A stretch of 64,000 nucleotides of DNA from Paenibacillus rubinfantis (GTDB lineage: Bacteria > Bacillota > Bacilli > Paenibacillales > Paenibacillaceae): positions 62,001 through 126,000 of the forward strand of contig NZ_LN909063.1 in the NCBI RefSeq assembly GCF_001486505.1, in the 5' to 3' direction. The notes beneath the pieces were generated by a model. That model was not told where the DNA came from, made no database searches, and saw only the letters and a program-made list of their open reading frames with translations. Below are positions 25,473 to 34,218 of the stretch, in pieces; position 1 is the stretch's first letter, and every line of letters starts with the position of its first letter. Position numbers and translations under genes: made by a program.

Positions 25473-25697
25473 ATGCCGGCAGTTTCCTTAAGTGGAGACT
25501 GTCGGTTTTTCGTGCCGGTCGCGATGACAGGAATGGAGGTATTTCGGCATTTGCCGGACTCGCTGCACGAATTCATGCTGGCAACGTCCGCGTTATGCCG
25601 CATGAACGGTCCTCTGTCCGGCGCCGTAGCCGGCCAGCTGGCGCGATGCATTCCCCCGCGAGCTGCTCGCTGGCAAGAGGAGCATGGCAATTATTGA
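25473..25697 (+). CDS. Short open frame of unknown status downstream of the LRR gene
   Basis: A 74-residue open frame whose middle reads EVFRHLPDSLHEFMLATSAL and AGQLARCIPPRAARWQEEHG. It looks protein-like but lacks a convincing start site, and its first codons overlap the terminator hairpin at 25476. It could be a remnant of a larger gene. Just downstream (about 25729-25790) another short coding-like stretch, RMQVLMRAKELGLL-stop, is seen. I do not recognise the family. Confidence 0.25.
   Translation: MPAVSLSGDCRFFVPVAMTGMEVFRHLPDSLHEFMLATSALCRMNGPLSGAVAGQLARCIPPRAARWQEEHGNY
25476..25511 (+). terminator. Terminator of the LRR/SLH gene
   Basis: CCGGCAGT pairs with ACTGTCGG (one G-U pair) around a 14-base loop, followed by TTTTT. 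Confidence 0.75.
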
Positions 25698-25899
25698 TAC
25701 GTGTGATTGAAATCCATCATATTTAATGAAAGTTCGGTTAATAGGCGCATGCAGGTGCTGATGCGAGCGAAGGAGCTCGGACTGCTATGAAGCTGATATG
25801 GGAGCGATAAATGTCTACCGAGACTTTAAATGCTCTATACTGTAAGGTCCCCAGTCTGTGTGAGAACACCGGTTTTTATACCGTTAACACGGTTACGGT

Positions 25900-25917
25900 G
25901 AACCGTATCACAAGCAG
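25900..25917 (+). other. rlmH-end-like attachment site 3
   Basis: GAACCGTATCACAAGCAG matches site 1 at 14 of 18 bases; in frame it codes G-E-P-Y-H-K-Q (CAG in place of TAG). The flanks GTTACG upstream and GGTTGAATTT downstream are shared with site 2 (GTTACG, GGGTGAAATT). Confidence 0.65.
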
Positions 25918-25966
25918 GTTGAATTTCAAGTGTATTTACTTTTTCCATCTCAAATGCTATCATGCA

Positions 25967-25988
25967 AACATGACGTTAACGTCATGTT
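25967..25988. promoter_or_regulatory. MerR-type operator upstream of the merR gene
   Basis: A perfect 22-bp palindrome with half-site AACATGACGTT, 25 bp before the merR start. A near-identical copy is at 26413, before the next gene. Confidence 0.8.
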
Positions 25989-26012
25989 ATATCTAGAAAG
26001 GAGGGATACATC

Positions 26013-26399
26013 ATGAACCGTATGCGCATTGGAGATTTGACAGAACGAGCAGGGGTAACCCCGCGCACGGTTCGTTATTACGAGAGCATTGGATTGCTTC
26101 CATCCGGCGAGCGCGAAGGCAATGGTCATCATTACTACACGGAAGAAACGGTTGCTCGTCTGCATAAGATCGATCAGTTGAAGAAGATTGGCCTAAGTTT
26201 GGAGGAAATTCGGGACGTAATTGAGCTTTACTTTACGGACACGAGCGGGGTGCTGCCGAAGCGAAAAGTCCTCAGCATACTGCGCCAGCATTTGGCCGAC
26301 ACGGACCAGAAGCTTGAAGCGCTCGGGCAGTTTCGCAGCGATTTACAGTCACATATAGAACGTTTCGAGCGATGGCTCGAAGCCAATGATAGCGATTAA
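26013..26399 (+). CDS. MerR-family regulator
   Basis: A 128-residue regulator with the winged helix-turn-helix at residues 3-70 (IGDLTERAGVTPRTVRYYES, then GLLPSGEREGNGHHYYTEE), a coiled-coil dimerisation helix at about 85-120 and no cysteine-rich metal loop, so it is not a classical metal sensor. AAAGGAGGGA precedes the ATG. It is the first of two genes whose promoters share the same palindrome, so it probably controls itself and the dehydrogenase at 26460. The effector is unknown. Confidence 0.92.
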   Translation: MNRMRIGDLTERAGVTPRTVRYYESIGLLPSGEREGNGHHYYTEETVARLHKIDQLKKIGLSLEEIRDVIELYFTDTSGVLPKRKVLSILRQHLADTDQKLEALGQFRSDLQSHIERFERWLEANDSD

Positions 26400-26412
26400 T
26401 TTTTTTTGCTCT

Positions 26413-26436
26413 AAACATGACGTTAACGTAATGTTT
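26413..26436. promoter_or_regulatory. MerR-type operator upstream of the dehydrogenase gene
   Basis: A 24-bp palindrome with half-sites AAACATGACGTT and AACGTAATGTTT (one imperfect pair), 24 bp before the start of the dehydrogenase gene. It is the second copy of the 25967 operator. Confidence 0.75.
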
Positions 26437-26459
26437 ATCATCTTAAGGAGGTTCAATTC

Positions 26460-27284
26460 ATGGGAGAGAACATTGGATTTATCGGACTCGGATTGCTGGG
26501 TATGCCAGTCGCTGCCAATTTGCTCCAAGCAGGATATGCATTGACTGTATACAACCGCACCCCGGAAAAAGCGGAGCCGCTCGTGGCCCAAGGTGCACTG
26601 CAGGCGGTCCGTCCAGCTGACACCGTGACAACCGGTGGCATCGTCGTCACCTTGGTGTGGGACGATGAAGCATTGGAAGACGTCGTCAAAAGCGAAGATT
26701 TCCTAGAACGTCTGGGCATGGGCGGTATTCATGTATCAATGAGTACGGTGTCGCCGGATACGGGCAGGAAGCTGGCGGATCTGCATGCGCGGCATGGCTC
26801 CGTTTATGTTGAGGCACCTATCTTTGGACGGCCAGAGGCAGCCGCTGCTAGGCAATTGTGGATTCCAATAGCGGGTCCTAAGGAAGCAAAGGAGCGGGTG
26901 CGGCCGCTGCTGGAAGCGATGGGAGCTAAAGGGATCTTTGATTTTGGCGAGGAAGCCGGTTCGGCTGTAATCGTCAAACTGATCGGTAACTTCCTTATCG
27001 TCTCCGCCGCACGCTCACTGGAAGAAGCACTAGGAATAGCAGAGCGAGGCGGGGTTGATCCCACAGCAGCGGTTAATATGCTTACCAGCACCCTGTTTAC
27101 CGCCCCAATCTATCAAAGCTACGGCAAAATGATTGCCGAAAAGTCAGCAGCCGTATCTGACAGCAAGATCCCGCAAAAGGATGTCGGTCTTCTGCTGTCG
27201 GCGGCGCAAAGCGAACAATTCCCGGCTCCGCTTGCCAGCCTGTTGCTTGACATGTTAGAGAATGGAGATCGAAACAGACCCTGA
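26460..27284 (+). CDS. NAD(P)-dependent beta-hydroxyacid dehydrogenase (3-hydroxyisobutyrate dehydrogenase type)
   Basis: A 274-residue enzyme. The Rossmann loop FIGLGLLGMPVAANLLQAG occupies residues 8-25 and VYNRTPEKAEPL follows; the NRT end of strand 2 suggests NADP preference. VSMSTVSPDTGRKL carries the substrate-binding Ser region, and the family catalytic lysine is Lys173 in GSAVIVKLIGNFLIV with Asn177 nearby. AAGGAGG precedes the ATG. Relatives reduce succinic semialdehyde, glyoxylate or other small 3-hydroxyacid/aldehyde pairs; the true substrate is unknown. Regulated with its own MerR gene. Confidence 0.9.
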   Translation: MGENIGFIGLGLLGMPVAANLLQAGYALTVYNRTPEKAEPLVAQGALQAVRPADTVTTGGIVVTLVWDDEALEDVVKSEDFLERLGMGGIHVSMSTVSPDTGRKLADLHARHGSVYVEAPIFGRPEAAAARQLWIPIAGPKEAKERVRPLLEAMGAKGIFDFGEEAGSAVIVKLIGNFLIVSAARSLEEALGIAERGGVDPTAAVNMLTSTLFTAPIYQSYGKMIAEKSAAVSDSKIPQKDVGLLLSAAQSEQFPAPLASLLLDMLENGDRNRP

Positions 27285-27351
27285 AGCTGCGTTCGAGGTG
27301 ATACGTACGCTTGTATAACCGGCTTGCCAGGTTGCAGCAGTTATTGAAGAT

Positions 27352-28371
27352 CTATACGTTTGGGCTAAGTGCCAACAAGTGTTTTAGGTTATCATCAATA
27401 AATTGATTATCAGCACGATTGATGCCACGACCTGCAAAATGACCCCAGATCGATTGGATTGGCTTAAGAACGGCATTAGGCATTAGGTTAGCTTCATATT
27501 TATTGTCGTCCGCGGTGCAGAAGAGATCCGTGCTCCCAGGCATGATGCAGGCAAGAGCTTTGATACTCTTCAGTGCCTTGTGGAAATCACCATGATATGA
27601 GGAATTCGCGCTAATATCTGCATGTTGTCCTGTCCATAACATGGCCAGGACATTGTGCGGATCCATTTGCATAAAGCTATCTTCCCAAACGCCAGTCACA
27701 AACTCTTCCAAGGTGTCAAATCCTAGCGAACGATAACGACCTTCTCGGTAAAACGCTTGAGACAATCCCCAACCCGCATAGACGCGGCCAACAGCCCGCA
27801 AGTTTTCAGAAGTCAGCTCGTTCAGCCTGCTGGGATTGAAATCAACGGCAGACAGCAGCGAAGCTTTTAAGCTGTCCAGAACTACGAAAGTATGAGGCCA
27901 AGGCTTGGCTATTCCCGAGAAAGGTGCAATGCGCTCCACCATCTCCGGATAACTGGCTCCCCATTGAAAGGCCTGAATCCCACCCATTGACCATCCAACG
28001 ACTAGAGCAATTTTTTGGATGCCAAATTTCTCGGTCACCAGCCGATGTTGGAATTTTACGTTGTCATAGATGGTTACCTGCGGAAAATGAGCTCGGTCAA
28101 ATGGCGGAGGCGTGTTGCTGGGAGATGAAGATAATCCGTTCCCCATCAGATTTGGAACAATAATAAAATATTTCTCCGGGTCCAGAGCCATTCCGCTGCC
28201 AATCAACCATTCATTTTGAATGTGCTGATCTCCAAAAGCAGTGGGGTAGACGATAACATTATCTTTCTGTTCATTTAACTTCCCGTAAGTCTTATAAGCG
28301 AGAAAAGCGCCGGGCAGCGTCACTCCTGATTGCAAGGCTACATTTCCCAAATCAAAAATTTCATAATCCAT
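27352..28371 (-). CDS. Alpha/beta hydrolase of the homoserine acetyltransferase-like (MetX) family
   Basis: A 339-residue alpha/beta-fold protein. The nucleophile elbow is GWSMGGIQAFQWG, the acidic residue lies in MPGSTDLFCTADD and the catalytic His in SIWGHFAGRGIN. It resembles MetX-type acyltransferases, but lacks a MetX-like companion gene and is probably a hydrolase or acyltransferase of unassigned substrate. I start at MDYEIFDLG because GAAGGGAGTG precedes it; an upstream in-frame ATG at 28410 would add 13 residues. It is divergent from the LysR gene at 28515, its likely regulator. Confidence 0.85.
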   Translation of the reverse strand: MDYEIFDLGNVALQSGVTLPGAFLAYKTYGKLNEQKDNVIVYPTAFGDQHIQNEWLIGSGMALDPEKYFIIVPNLMGNGLSSSPSNTPPPFDRAHFPQVTIYDNVKFQHRLVTEKFGIQKIALVVGWSMGGIQAFQWGASYPEMVERIAPFSGIAKPWPHTFVVLDSLKASLLSAVDFNPSRLNELTSENLRAVGRVYAGWGLSQAFYREGRYRSLGFDTLEEFVTGVWEDSFMQMDPHNVLAMLWTGQHADISANSSYHGDFHKALKSIKALACIMPGSTDLFCTADDNKYEANLMPNAVLKPIQSIWGHFAGRGINRADNQFIDDNLKHLLALSPNV

Positions 28372-28458
28372 CTTAGAAGCACTCCCTTCAAATTGAAACC
28401 ACATGTTCACCGGATACTTTCTTGTGCTTAGTATAAATCCGTGATAGTCTCAATAAAA

Positions 28459-28473
28459 GTGAATGAAATTCAC
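28459..28473. promoter_or_regulatory. LysR-type binding site between hydrolase and lysR genes
   Basis: GTGAATGAAATTCAC is a perfect interrupted palindrome containing the T-N11-A arrangement expected for LysR-type regulators, centred in the 143-bp divergent gap. Confidence 0.6.
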
Positions 28474-28514
28474 AATAGACTTCAATAATTTTGAAGGTTA
28501 AGGAGGACTAAAGG

Positions 28515-29402
28515 ATGGAGCTACGCCAACTGAACACCTTCCGCACGGTTGCTACAACCTTAAATTTCACTCGGGCAGCGGAAGTCCTTAATTACGTCCC
28601 CTCCAACGTCACGATGCAAATTAAAGCATTAGAGGCTGAGCTCGGTGTTCGTCTCTTTGATCGCCTGGGCAAGCAGCTCGTTCTTACATCCGCGGGTAAG
28701 CGCTATTTAACTCATATCCAAGGCGTTCTTGATAAATTGGACGAAGCTCGCAGCGACGTTCATAACGATGAAAATCTAAGCGGAACCCTAACGATCAGCG
28801 CCAATGAGGTGATTTGCGCCTATCGACTTCCGGCTGTCTTTCGGCAGTTTCGTTCGCAGCATCCGGGAGTTCGTCTAATTTTCCGCTCCGTTTCCAATCA
28901 AGAGCTCAAGCAAACCCTTTTTGAGGGAATGGCCGATGTCGTATATATGTTGGATGAACCCATCCGCTCAAATCGTCTAGCCGTTGAATCGTTGGTGGAA
29001 GAGAATTTCCGCTTGTTCGCTGCTCCAGACCACCCGCTCGCGAGACGAACGGTGCTGCAGCTGGAAGATTTTCATGGTGAAGTGTTCCTGACGAATGAAA
29101 AAGGTTGTCCTTATCGGACCATGTTTGACCGATCATTTGAAAAAGAGGGCATTGATAGTATTACCTATTTAGAATTTCAAAGTGCTGAAGCCATTAAACA
29201 ATGCGCAATTTCGGGAATCGGCATTGCCTTTCTTCCTGAAATCGTTACAGCAACCGAGGTTGAACGAGGAGAACTTGTTTCCCTCCCTTGGCAAATTCCG
29301 GACCTACACGTGTATACACAGATGTTGTGGCATAAAGATAAGTGGCTATCACCCATCATATTATCTTTCATAGAGGCAGCTAGGGATGTGCTAAAGCAGT
29401 AG
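28515..29402 (+). CDS. LysR-family transcriptional regulator
   Basis: A 295-residue regulator. The helix-turn-helix is LNTFRTVATTLNFTRAAEVL, then YVPSNVTMQIKALEAELGVR. The C-terminal substrate-binding domain runs from LSGTLTISANEVICAYRLP to the end. AAGGAGG precedes the ATG. It is divergently arranged with the MetX-like hydrolase, the usual setting for a LysR activator and its target. No ligand can be proposed from sequence. Confidence 0.93.
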   Translation: MELRQLNTFRTVATTLNFTRAAEVLNYVPSNVTMQIKALEAELGVRLFDRLGKQLVLTSAGKRYLTHIQGVLDKLDEARSDVHNDENLSGTLTISANEVICAYRLPAVFRQFRSQHPGVRLIFRSVSNQELKQTLFEGMADVVYMLDEPIRSNRLAVESLVEENFRLFAAPDHPLARRTVLQLEDFHGEVFLTNEKGCPYRTMFDRSFEKEGIDSITYLEFQSAEAIKQCAISGIGIAFLPEIVTATEVERGELVSLPWQIPDLHVYTQMLWHKDKWLSPIILSFIEAARDVLKQ

Positions 29403-29499
29403 CCGGCCTGTCCTGACCAATATTCTCAAAATTGAGGCTTAGGTGCTCGCATAGAAAAGGGACCCCTCTACGCATAACGTAAAAGGGTCGGATGTATGG

Positions 29500-30456
29500 T
29501 TAGTAGGTGCCGAAGCGACTGCCTGCGGCCACGCCCTTGGGGGAGATACGCTCAATCTCCGCCAGATCGTCGGCGGATAACATCACTTGCAATGCTCCAA
29601 GGTTCTCCAGCACGCGGTCCAATCGTTTTGTTCCCGGAATCGGCACAATCTGCTCGCCTTGAGCCAGGAGCCAAGCTAGACTCAATTGGGCGGGGGTGCA
29701 GCCTTTTAGGGAGGCCATTCTCTCGATTAGAGAGACGACTTCAACGTTCTTTGCGAAGTTCTCGCCCTGGAACCGCGGGTAATAGCGCCGATAGTCGTCT
29801 ATCGGTAGATCCTCGAATTTCTTAATCTGACCGGTTAGGAACCCGCGGCCAAGCGGGCTGTAAGGGACAAGGCCGATATGCAGTTCCTTTAGAACCGGGA
29901 GGACTTCATCTTCCACTTCCCTGCTCCAAAGCGAATATTCGGTTTCGACAGCGGTAATCGGATGAACCGCATGAGCTCTTCGGATCATATCGGCTGGTGC
30001 CTCCGACAATCCGATGTATCGGATCTTCCCTTGCTTAACGAGGTCAGCCATCGTACTGACCGTTTCTTCGATGGGAGTATTCGGATCGGGCCGATGCTGG
30101 TAATAGAGATCGATATAATCCAGTCCCAGGCTATAGAGGCTGGCATCAACGGATTTCTTGATGTAGGCGGGGTCTCCCTTCGGACCTTGACTATGCGTGA
30201 TTCCGAATTTAGTGGCTACAAGAGCCTTGTCGCGTCTGCCTTTAAGTGCACGCCCGACAAGCTTCTCATTTTCCCCGAACCGTCCAAGTTGGTACTCTGT
30301 CCCATAAAGGTCGGCTGTATCAAACATCGTTACGCCCGCATCCATTGCTCCCTGAATGGTGCGTACGGATTCTTCGTTGTCAGGCATCATCATCGTTCCG
30401 AGGCTGATGGCCGACACTTCAAGTCCTTCGTTCCCTAGTTTTCTTTGTTGCAGCAT
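29500..30456 (-). CDS. Aldo/keto reductase
   Basis: A 318-residue NADPH-dependent reductase of the AKR superfamily. It carries MFDTADLYG (catalytic Asp and Tyr), [16 protein letters not shown] (catalytic Lys), [17 protein letters not shown] with the catalytic His, and C-terminal [19 protein letters not shown] for cofactor binding. It resembles YajO/AKR13-type enzymes that reduce small aldehydes and ketones. A 16-bp palindrome (30539) lies upstream, and a closely related site precedes the XRE regulator gene at 31375, which is transcribed toward it, so the two are probably one circuit. Confidence 0.92.
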   Translation of the reverse strand: MLQQRKLGNEGLEVSAISLGTMMMPDNEESVRTIQGAMDAGVTMFDTADLYGTEYQLGRFGENEKLVGRALKGRRDKALVATKFGITHSQGPKGDPAYIKKSVDASLYSLGLDYIDLYYQHRPDPNTPIEETVSTMADLVKQGKIRYIGLSEAPADMIRRAHAVHPITAVETEYSLWSREVEDEVLPVLKELHIGLVPYSPLGRGFLTGQIKKFEDLPIDDYRRYYPRFQGENFAKNVEVVSLIERMASLKGCTPAQLSLAWLLAQGEQIVPIPGTKRLDRVLENLGALQVMLSADDLAEIERISPKGVAAGSRFGTY

Positions 30457-30538
30457 GGGGCTCCCTCATTTCTGGCCTTAGGACCATTTTGAATATGAGC
30501 TCATTCTAATGGATCCTTACCGAGGCAACCACACAACG

Positions 30539-30554
30539 TTTTTACTAGTAAAAA
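30539..30554. promoter_or_regulatory. Operator upstream of the aldo/keto reductase gene
   Basis: The perfect 16-bp palindrome TTTTTACTAGTAAAAA lies in the 100-bp gap between the XRE gene end and the reductase start. The TTTTACTAGT core recurs at 31456-31468 upstream of the XRE gene. Confidence 0.6.
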
Positions 30555-30556
30555 TA

Positions 30557-31375
30557 TTAACGGTCAGCATCTGGAACCTCTGTAACCGGCGTGTATATGC
30601 AGATGTGAATATCCGGGCGGTCGGACGGATTCACCAAAGAGTGGATATCATAAGGAACAGGTTGAAGGACACCGGGGGGCTGTAATATGATCCGGTTTAC
30701 TTTTTTGAGTTGAATATCATATTGTTTCCAAATTCGTTCGAACTCGGCACTGTTCTGGATAAGATGCTCCACCGTCGTCTCAAACCAAGGGTCACCCCGG
30801 TGATTATCGTAGTAAGTTCGGAATACGGCCACCGAGTAACTCGCGAATTCTTCTATATTCACGATGCGATTGCGCATTTCCGCATCTTCGAACAACAACC
30901 GAATGAAATAACGTTCTTGGACAGGAATGGAAGCAAAGTTGGAAAATATCACTTGAGCTGCCTTGTTCCAAGCAAGCACTTCGCTCCTCTCATTCGTGAT
31001 AAGAGAAGGGTAAGTCAACTGATCGATTATCTTCTGCATCTGCAGATCCGCTGCGGACGAAGCCGCTGAAGGCATCTCAGATATATGAGGATTCCATAAC
31101 TGATATAAATGACCCTTCTCGGCGGGTGATAGTCGGAGGGCTTGGGCAATGCTATCAATTACATCTCTAGAGGGGGTCAAATCCCGTCCTTGTTCCAGCC
31201 ACGTATAATAGGTAACGCTTACGCCTGCCAGTACGGCGACTTCCTCGCGTCGAAGTCCAGGCGTCTTCCGTTGCCCGTTGGCGATCTTCAGGCCCACACC
31301 TTCCGGCGAAAGTCGCTCCCTGCGTGATTTGAGAAACGATCCCATCGCTTTTGCTTTGCTGTTAGTGACAGTCAT
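30557..31375 (-). CDS. XRE-family regulator with MmyB-like ligand-binding domain
   Basis: A 272-residue regulator. The helix-turn-helix is TPGLRREEVAVLAGVSVTYY, then TWLEQGRDLTPS, within residues 10-80, preceded by FLKSRRERLSPEGVGL, the standard opening of the MmyB-type subfamily. The C-terminal about 170 residues are the PAS-like MmyB domain (LAWNKAAQVIF, then FETTVEHLIQNSAEF). This class usually controls a neighbouring oxidoreductase gene in response to a small molecule. The start at 31375 follows AGGTGG; a start at 31429 is possible. Downstream lies the aldo/keto reductase. Confidence 0.88.
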   Translation of the reverse strand: MTVTNSKAKAMGSFLKSRRERLSPEGVGLKIANGQRKTPGLRREEVAVLAGVSVTYYTWLEQGRDLTPSRDVIDSIAQALRLSPAEKGHLYQLWNPHISEMPSAASSAADLQMQKIIDQLTYPSLITNERSEVLAWNKAAQVIFSNFASIPVQERYFIRLLFEDAEMRNRIVNIEEFASYSVAVFRTYYDNHRGDPWFETTVEHLIQNSAEFERIWKQYDIQLKKVNRIILQPPGVLQPVPYDIHSLVNPSDRPDIHICIYTPVTEVPDADR

Positions 31376-31738
31376 AGTTCGAATCACCACCTGAATATTT
31401 GGTGTTTTTAGCCATGTATTTGATAACAAATAATTGACTTAGAGTTATGCTTACATTTTACTAGTTAATCTATCACTTCGCTAATAAGTAGAGAATTTTC
31501 AAATCTGCAAAGCGAAACCGTCAGAAGTGCGTTCGCTTCCAGCATCGTCATCAATTTTAATTTTAAAGTTTTCTTTACACTTACATATAGGATAACTCTA
31601 CCATGCTAGAATGCTTATATTATATGTCGAATCAGTTGCTGCGGGGTAATTCTTCCTTTGGCGGCCATTCAGTCTGCTGTCTGATATAGCACAAAGATTG
31701 AAGATTCGTATCACGTTGACAACGAGGAGAGATTACTG
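31376..31738. other. 363-bp intergenic region between the XRE and SLH genes
   Basis: It holds the divergent promoters. TTTTACTAGTTAA at 31456-31468 shares its core with the operator at 30539 and suggests autoregulation of the XRE gene. The remainder (31480-31720) is AT-rich leader sequence of the surface-protein gene; I see no open frame with a ribosome site. Confidence 0.5.
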
Positions 31739-33919
31739 ATGAGAAAACAGACTGGCGGATGGATGTCGTTAGTTCGAGTGTTGCTAATTGTATCATTGGT
31801 CATTTCACTGCTTCCGGCCATATCATTGACTGTATCGGCGGATACGGGGGTAGTGTACATAGACGAGCACGGCGTAACGCAGACGCAGGACGTAACGATA
31901 ATCGATCAGGACAATTACGGGAGCTATGCGACACTTAATGCTGGCTGGTACTTGTTTAGAGGTACGTGGCAATCCAACACCACGATCGCAACATCGGGCG
32001 CTGTCCATATTATCCTTGAGGATGGCAGCGATGTGACAGTGACCGGTTCTTCCAATGAAGCCGGAATTAAAGTTACTAATGGCAACAGCTTGACGATTTA
32101 TGCGCAATCTACTGGAGAAGGGATGGGCAAGCTAGTTGCTAACGGTAGCTCATATTCTGCAGGAATCGGTGGCAGCGATGGAAGTTCTATCGGTACGATT
32201 ACAATTAATGGCGGTGATATATCAGCCACTGGCCGTTCTGGCGGCGCGGGAATCGGCCGTGGCTATTCTGGTGCAGGTGGTACGATTACGATTAATGGCG
32301 GCGATATAACAGCCATTGGTGGTGTAGACGGCGCGGGAATCGGTCGTGGCCCTTCTGGTACTGGTACTGGTCCGAATATTTTTGTCAATGGATCTTACGG
32401 ATATTGGACGAGTAATACAGTTAGTGCGCCTAGTTCGATGACGGGGAGCGGCATTTTCAACGGTGATAGTAGTAGCATATTCAAAGGATATGTTAGGTAC
32501 GTCAAACTAATCTCAATTGAATTTATCACAAGCCCAGCGATCACGGTTACAGATCCGGTAACGGGAGCCGCGCCGAATGCGACAGCAAGTGTCACTGGAG
32601 CGGTGTACTTCACTGCAGGAGCTGTATCATGGACACCGACAGCAACTGTGTTTGAAGGTAGTACACCATACACGGCAACCGTAACATTAACGGCGGATAG
32701 TGGTTATTTATTCGCATCTACGCTAACGGAGGCAACGATCAACGGCAACGCCGCAACCGTGACGAACAACACGGGCGAGACCGTAACGCTGTCGTATTCA
32801 TTTGCAGAGACGGCGACGGAGATTACAAGCCCAGCGATCACGGTTACAGCTCCGGTAACGGGAGCCACGCCGAATGCGACAGCAAGTGTCGTGGGAGCGG
32901 TGTACTTCACCGCGGGAACTGTAACGTGGAGTCCGATGGTGACGACGTTCGCAGGGAGCACGTCATACACGGCAACCGTAATACTGACGGCAAATAGTGG
33001 CTATGTATTCCCATCTACACTAACGGCGGCAACAATTAACGGCAACACCGCAACTGTGACGAACAACACGGGCGAGACCGTAACGCTGTCGTATTCATTT
33101 GCGGAGACGGTAGCGTCTGGCGGCGGCACATCAACACCATCAACACCATCAACACCATCAACACCATCAACACCATCAACACCATCAACACCATCAACAC
33201 CATCAGCACCATCAGCATCGCCACAACCAGAACCAGAACCAGAACCACCGACACAGCAGCCTGCGGTAGAAGTATTTAACAACAACATAGTGAATAGCGC
33301 TAGCCTAGTTGAGAAGCTCATTGCCCAAGTCGCTGCAGCGAAGGATGCTGCTACGACGACGCATTTTGGCGATACCCAAGAGCATTGGGCGGAGGGGACG
33401 ATCGTTATCTTCGTCCAATTGAATCTGATTAATGGCTATGAAGATGGTACGTTCAGACCGAACAGTCCGATCACTCGCGCGGAGTTCGCATCGATTCTGA
33501 ATCGTGTGTTCCAAATCCAAGGCGGCAGTACGAGTAAGGTATTGAAGGACATTGACGGTACTTGGGCCCAAAGCGATATCGAGAACCTCGTGGCGGCAGG
33601 CGTCATCAGTGGCTACCCGGACGGTACGTTCAAGCCGAATCAGACGGTTACACGTGAAGAAATGGTGGTCATGCTGTCGCGTATCGTGAACCTGAATGGG
33701 GTGGACAAGGATGCTGCCAAAGGCTTGTTCAACGACTTAGCGGGGGCTTATGCAGCAGAGGCGATCACAGCGGCAGCACAGGCAGGGATCGTGAATGGTA
33801 AAGGGGAAGGCAAATTCGGTCCCAAGAGCCACGCTACACGTGCAGAGGCGTTGCAGATCATCCTGAATGTGTTGAAACTTAACCCAGAGTTGAAGATGTT
33901 GCTAGAATCTCTTGAATAG
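31739..33919 (+). CDS. Secreted surface protein with Ig-like repeats, TPS linker and SLH anchor
   Basis: A 726-residue exported protein. The signal peptide (MRKQTGGWMSLVRVLLIVSL...) ends near VSADTG. Residues about 120-220 hold glycine-rich beta-helix-like repeats (GTITINGGDI). Two Ig-like repeats of about 96 residues follow (ITSPAITVT.PVTGA.PNA...TVTLSYSFAET). Next is a TPS linker of about nine repeats with a PEPEPEP end, and three C-terminal SLH repeats (FGDTQEHWAEGTIVIFVQLN, NGYEDGTFRPNSPITRAEFA and others). Probably an S-layer-anchored adhesin or carbohydrate-binding protein. A GAGGAGAG ribosome site lies 7 bases before ATG. It is the last gene before attachment-like site 4. Confidence 0.92.
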   Translation: MRKQTGGWMSLVRVLLIVSLVISLLPAISLTVSADTGVVYIDEHGVTQTQDVTIIDQDNYGSYATLNAGWYLFRGTWQSNTTIATSGAVHIILEDGSDVTVTGSSNEAGIKVTNGNSLTIYAQSTGEGMGKLVANGSSYSAGIGGSDGSSIGTITINGGDISATGRSGGAGIGRGYSGAGGTITINGGDITAIGGVDGAGIGRGPSGTGTGPNIFVNGSYGYWTSNTVSAPSSMTGSGIFNGDSSSIFKGYVRYVKLISIEFITSPAITVTDPVTGAAPNATASVTGAVYFTAGAVSWTPTATVFEGSTPYTATVTLTADSGYLFASTLTEATINGNAATVTNNTGETVTLSYSFAETATEITSPAITVTAPVTGATPNATASVVGAVYFTAGTVTWSPMVTTFAGSTSYTATVILTANSGYVFPSTLTAATINGNTATVTNNTGETVTLSYSFAETVASGGGTSTPSTPSTPSTPSTPSTPSTPSTPSAPSASPQPEPEPEPPTQQPAVEVFNNNIVNSASLVEKLIAQVAAAKDAATTTHFGDTQEHWAEGTIVIFVQLNLINGYEDGTFRPNSPITRAEFASILNRVFQIQGGSTSKVLKDIDGTWAQSDIENLVAAGVISGYPDGTFKPNQTVTREEMVVMLSRIVNLNGVDKDAAKGLFNDLAGAYAAEAITAAAQAGIVNGKGEGKFGPKSHATRAEALQIILNVLKLNPELKMLLESLE
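33131..33211 (+). repeat. Nine-base tandem repeat (ACACCATCA)n
   Basis: About nine copies of ACACCATCA encode the Thr-Pro-Ser linker. The period is a multiple of three, so slippage changes linker length without breaking the frame. Confidence 0.95.
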
Positions 33920-33927
33920 CATCTGTG

Positions 33928-33958
33928 AAGGACGCCCAATCGGGCGTCCTTATTTCGC
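33928..33958 (+). terminator. Terminator of the SLH gene
   Basis: A perfect stem AAGGACGCCC / GGGCGTCCTT with AATC loop, followed by ATTTCG. It ends 24 bases before attachment-like site 4, an arrangement like that at site 2. Confidence 0.85.
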
Positions 33959-33975
33959 TCTATAGCTTCTACGGA

Positions 33976-33993
33976 GAACCTAAGCATAAGTAG
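33976..33993 (+). other. rlmH-end-like attachment site 4
   Basis: GAACCTAAGCATAAGTAG matches site 1 at 13 of 18 bases and codes G-E-P-K-H-K-stop. Upstream ATTTCGCTCTATAG and TACG are shared with site 2. Confidence 0.5.
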
Positions 33994-34044
33994 CGGCAAG
34001 TTTTTATAGGCCAATTAGAGGTATACGAATGAGTGTTGCTTTTT

Positions 34045-34215
34045 CTAGGATTTAATTTGATCAATCGAATAGCGCAGTTGAACGACACCGCTGCCGAGAG
34101 GTTTGCAGTCCAACAGCCGTACATGCTTAAAACAATAGTTATCCTCGTCAATTAAGAGATTCAATCCCCTGCCTTCCAATACAGGTGCCACGTTGAAAAT
34201 CACTTCGTCTACAAG
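34045..34215 (-). pseudogene. C-terminal remnant of a RibD_C/dihydrofolate-reductase-like protein
   Basis: Minus-strand codons give LVDEVIFNVAPVLEGRGLNL, then LLDCKPLGSGVVQLRYSIDQ ending at TAG (34045). This is the C-terminal third of the RibD_C family (DHFR-like reductases). Upstream of codon LVDE the sequence passes directly into an HxlR fragment on the opposite strand, so the 5' part is deleted. Confidence 0.7.
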
Positions 34216-34218
34216 CCA

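Noticed and set aside
25729..25800. Short coding-like stretch RMQVLMRAKELGLL near the LRR cassette end
   Set aside because: Too short, with no start signal; possibly a gene fragment but not supportable as a feature.
29450..29490. GACCC...GGGTC hairpin after the lysR gene as a terminator
   Set aside because: Five-base stem with a long loop and no T-run; too weak.
33131..33211. Possible CRISPR-like repeat array
   Set aside because: Nine-base units without spacers, coding for a Thr-Pro-Ser linker; no cas genes anywhere in the window.
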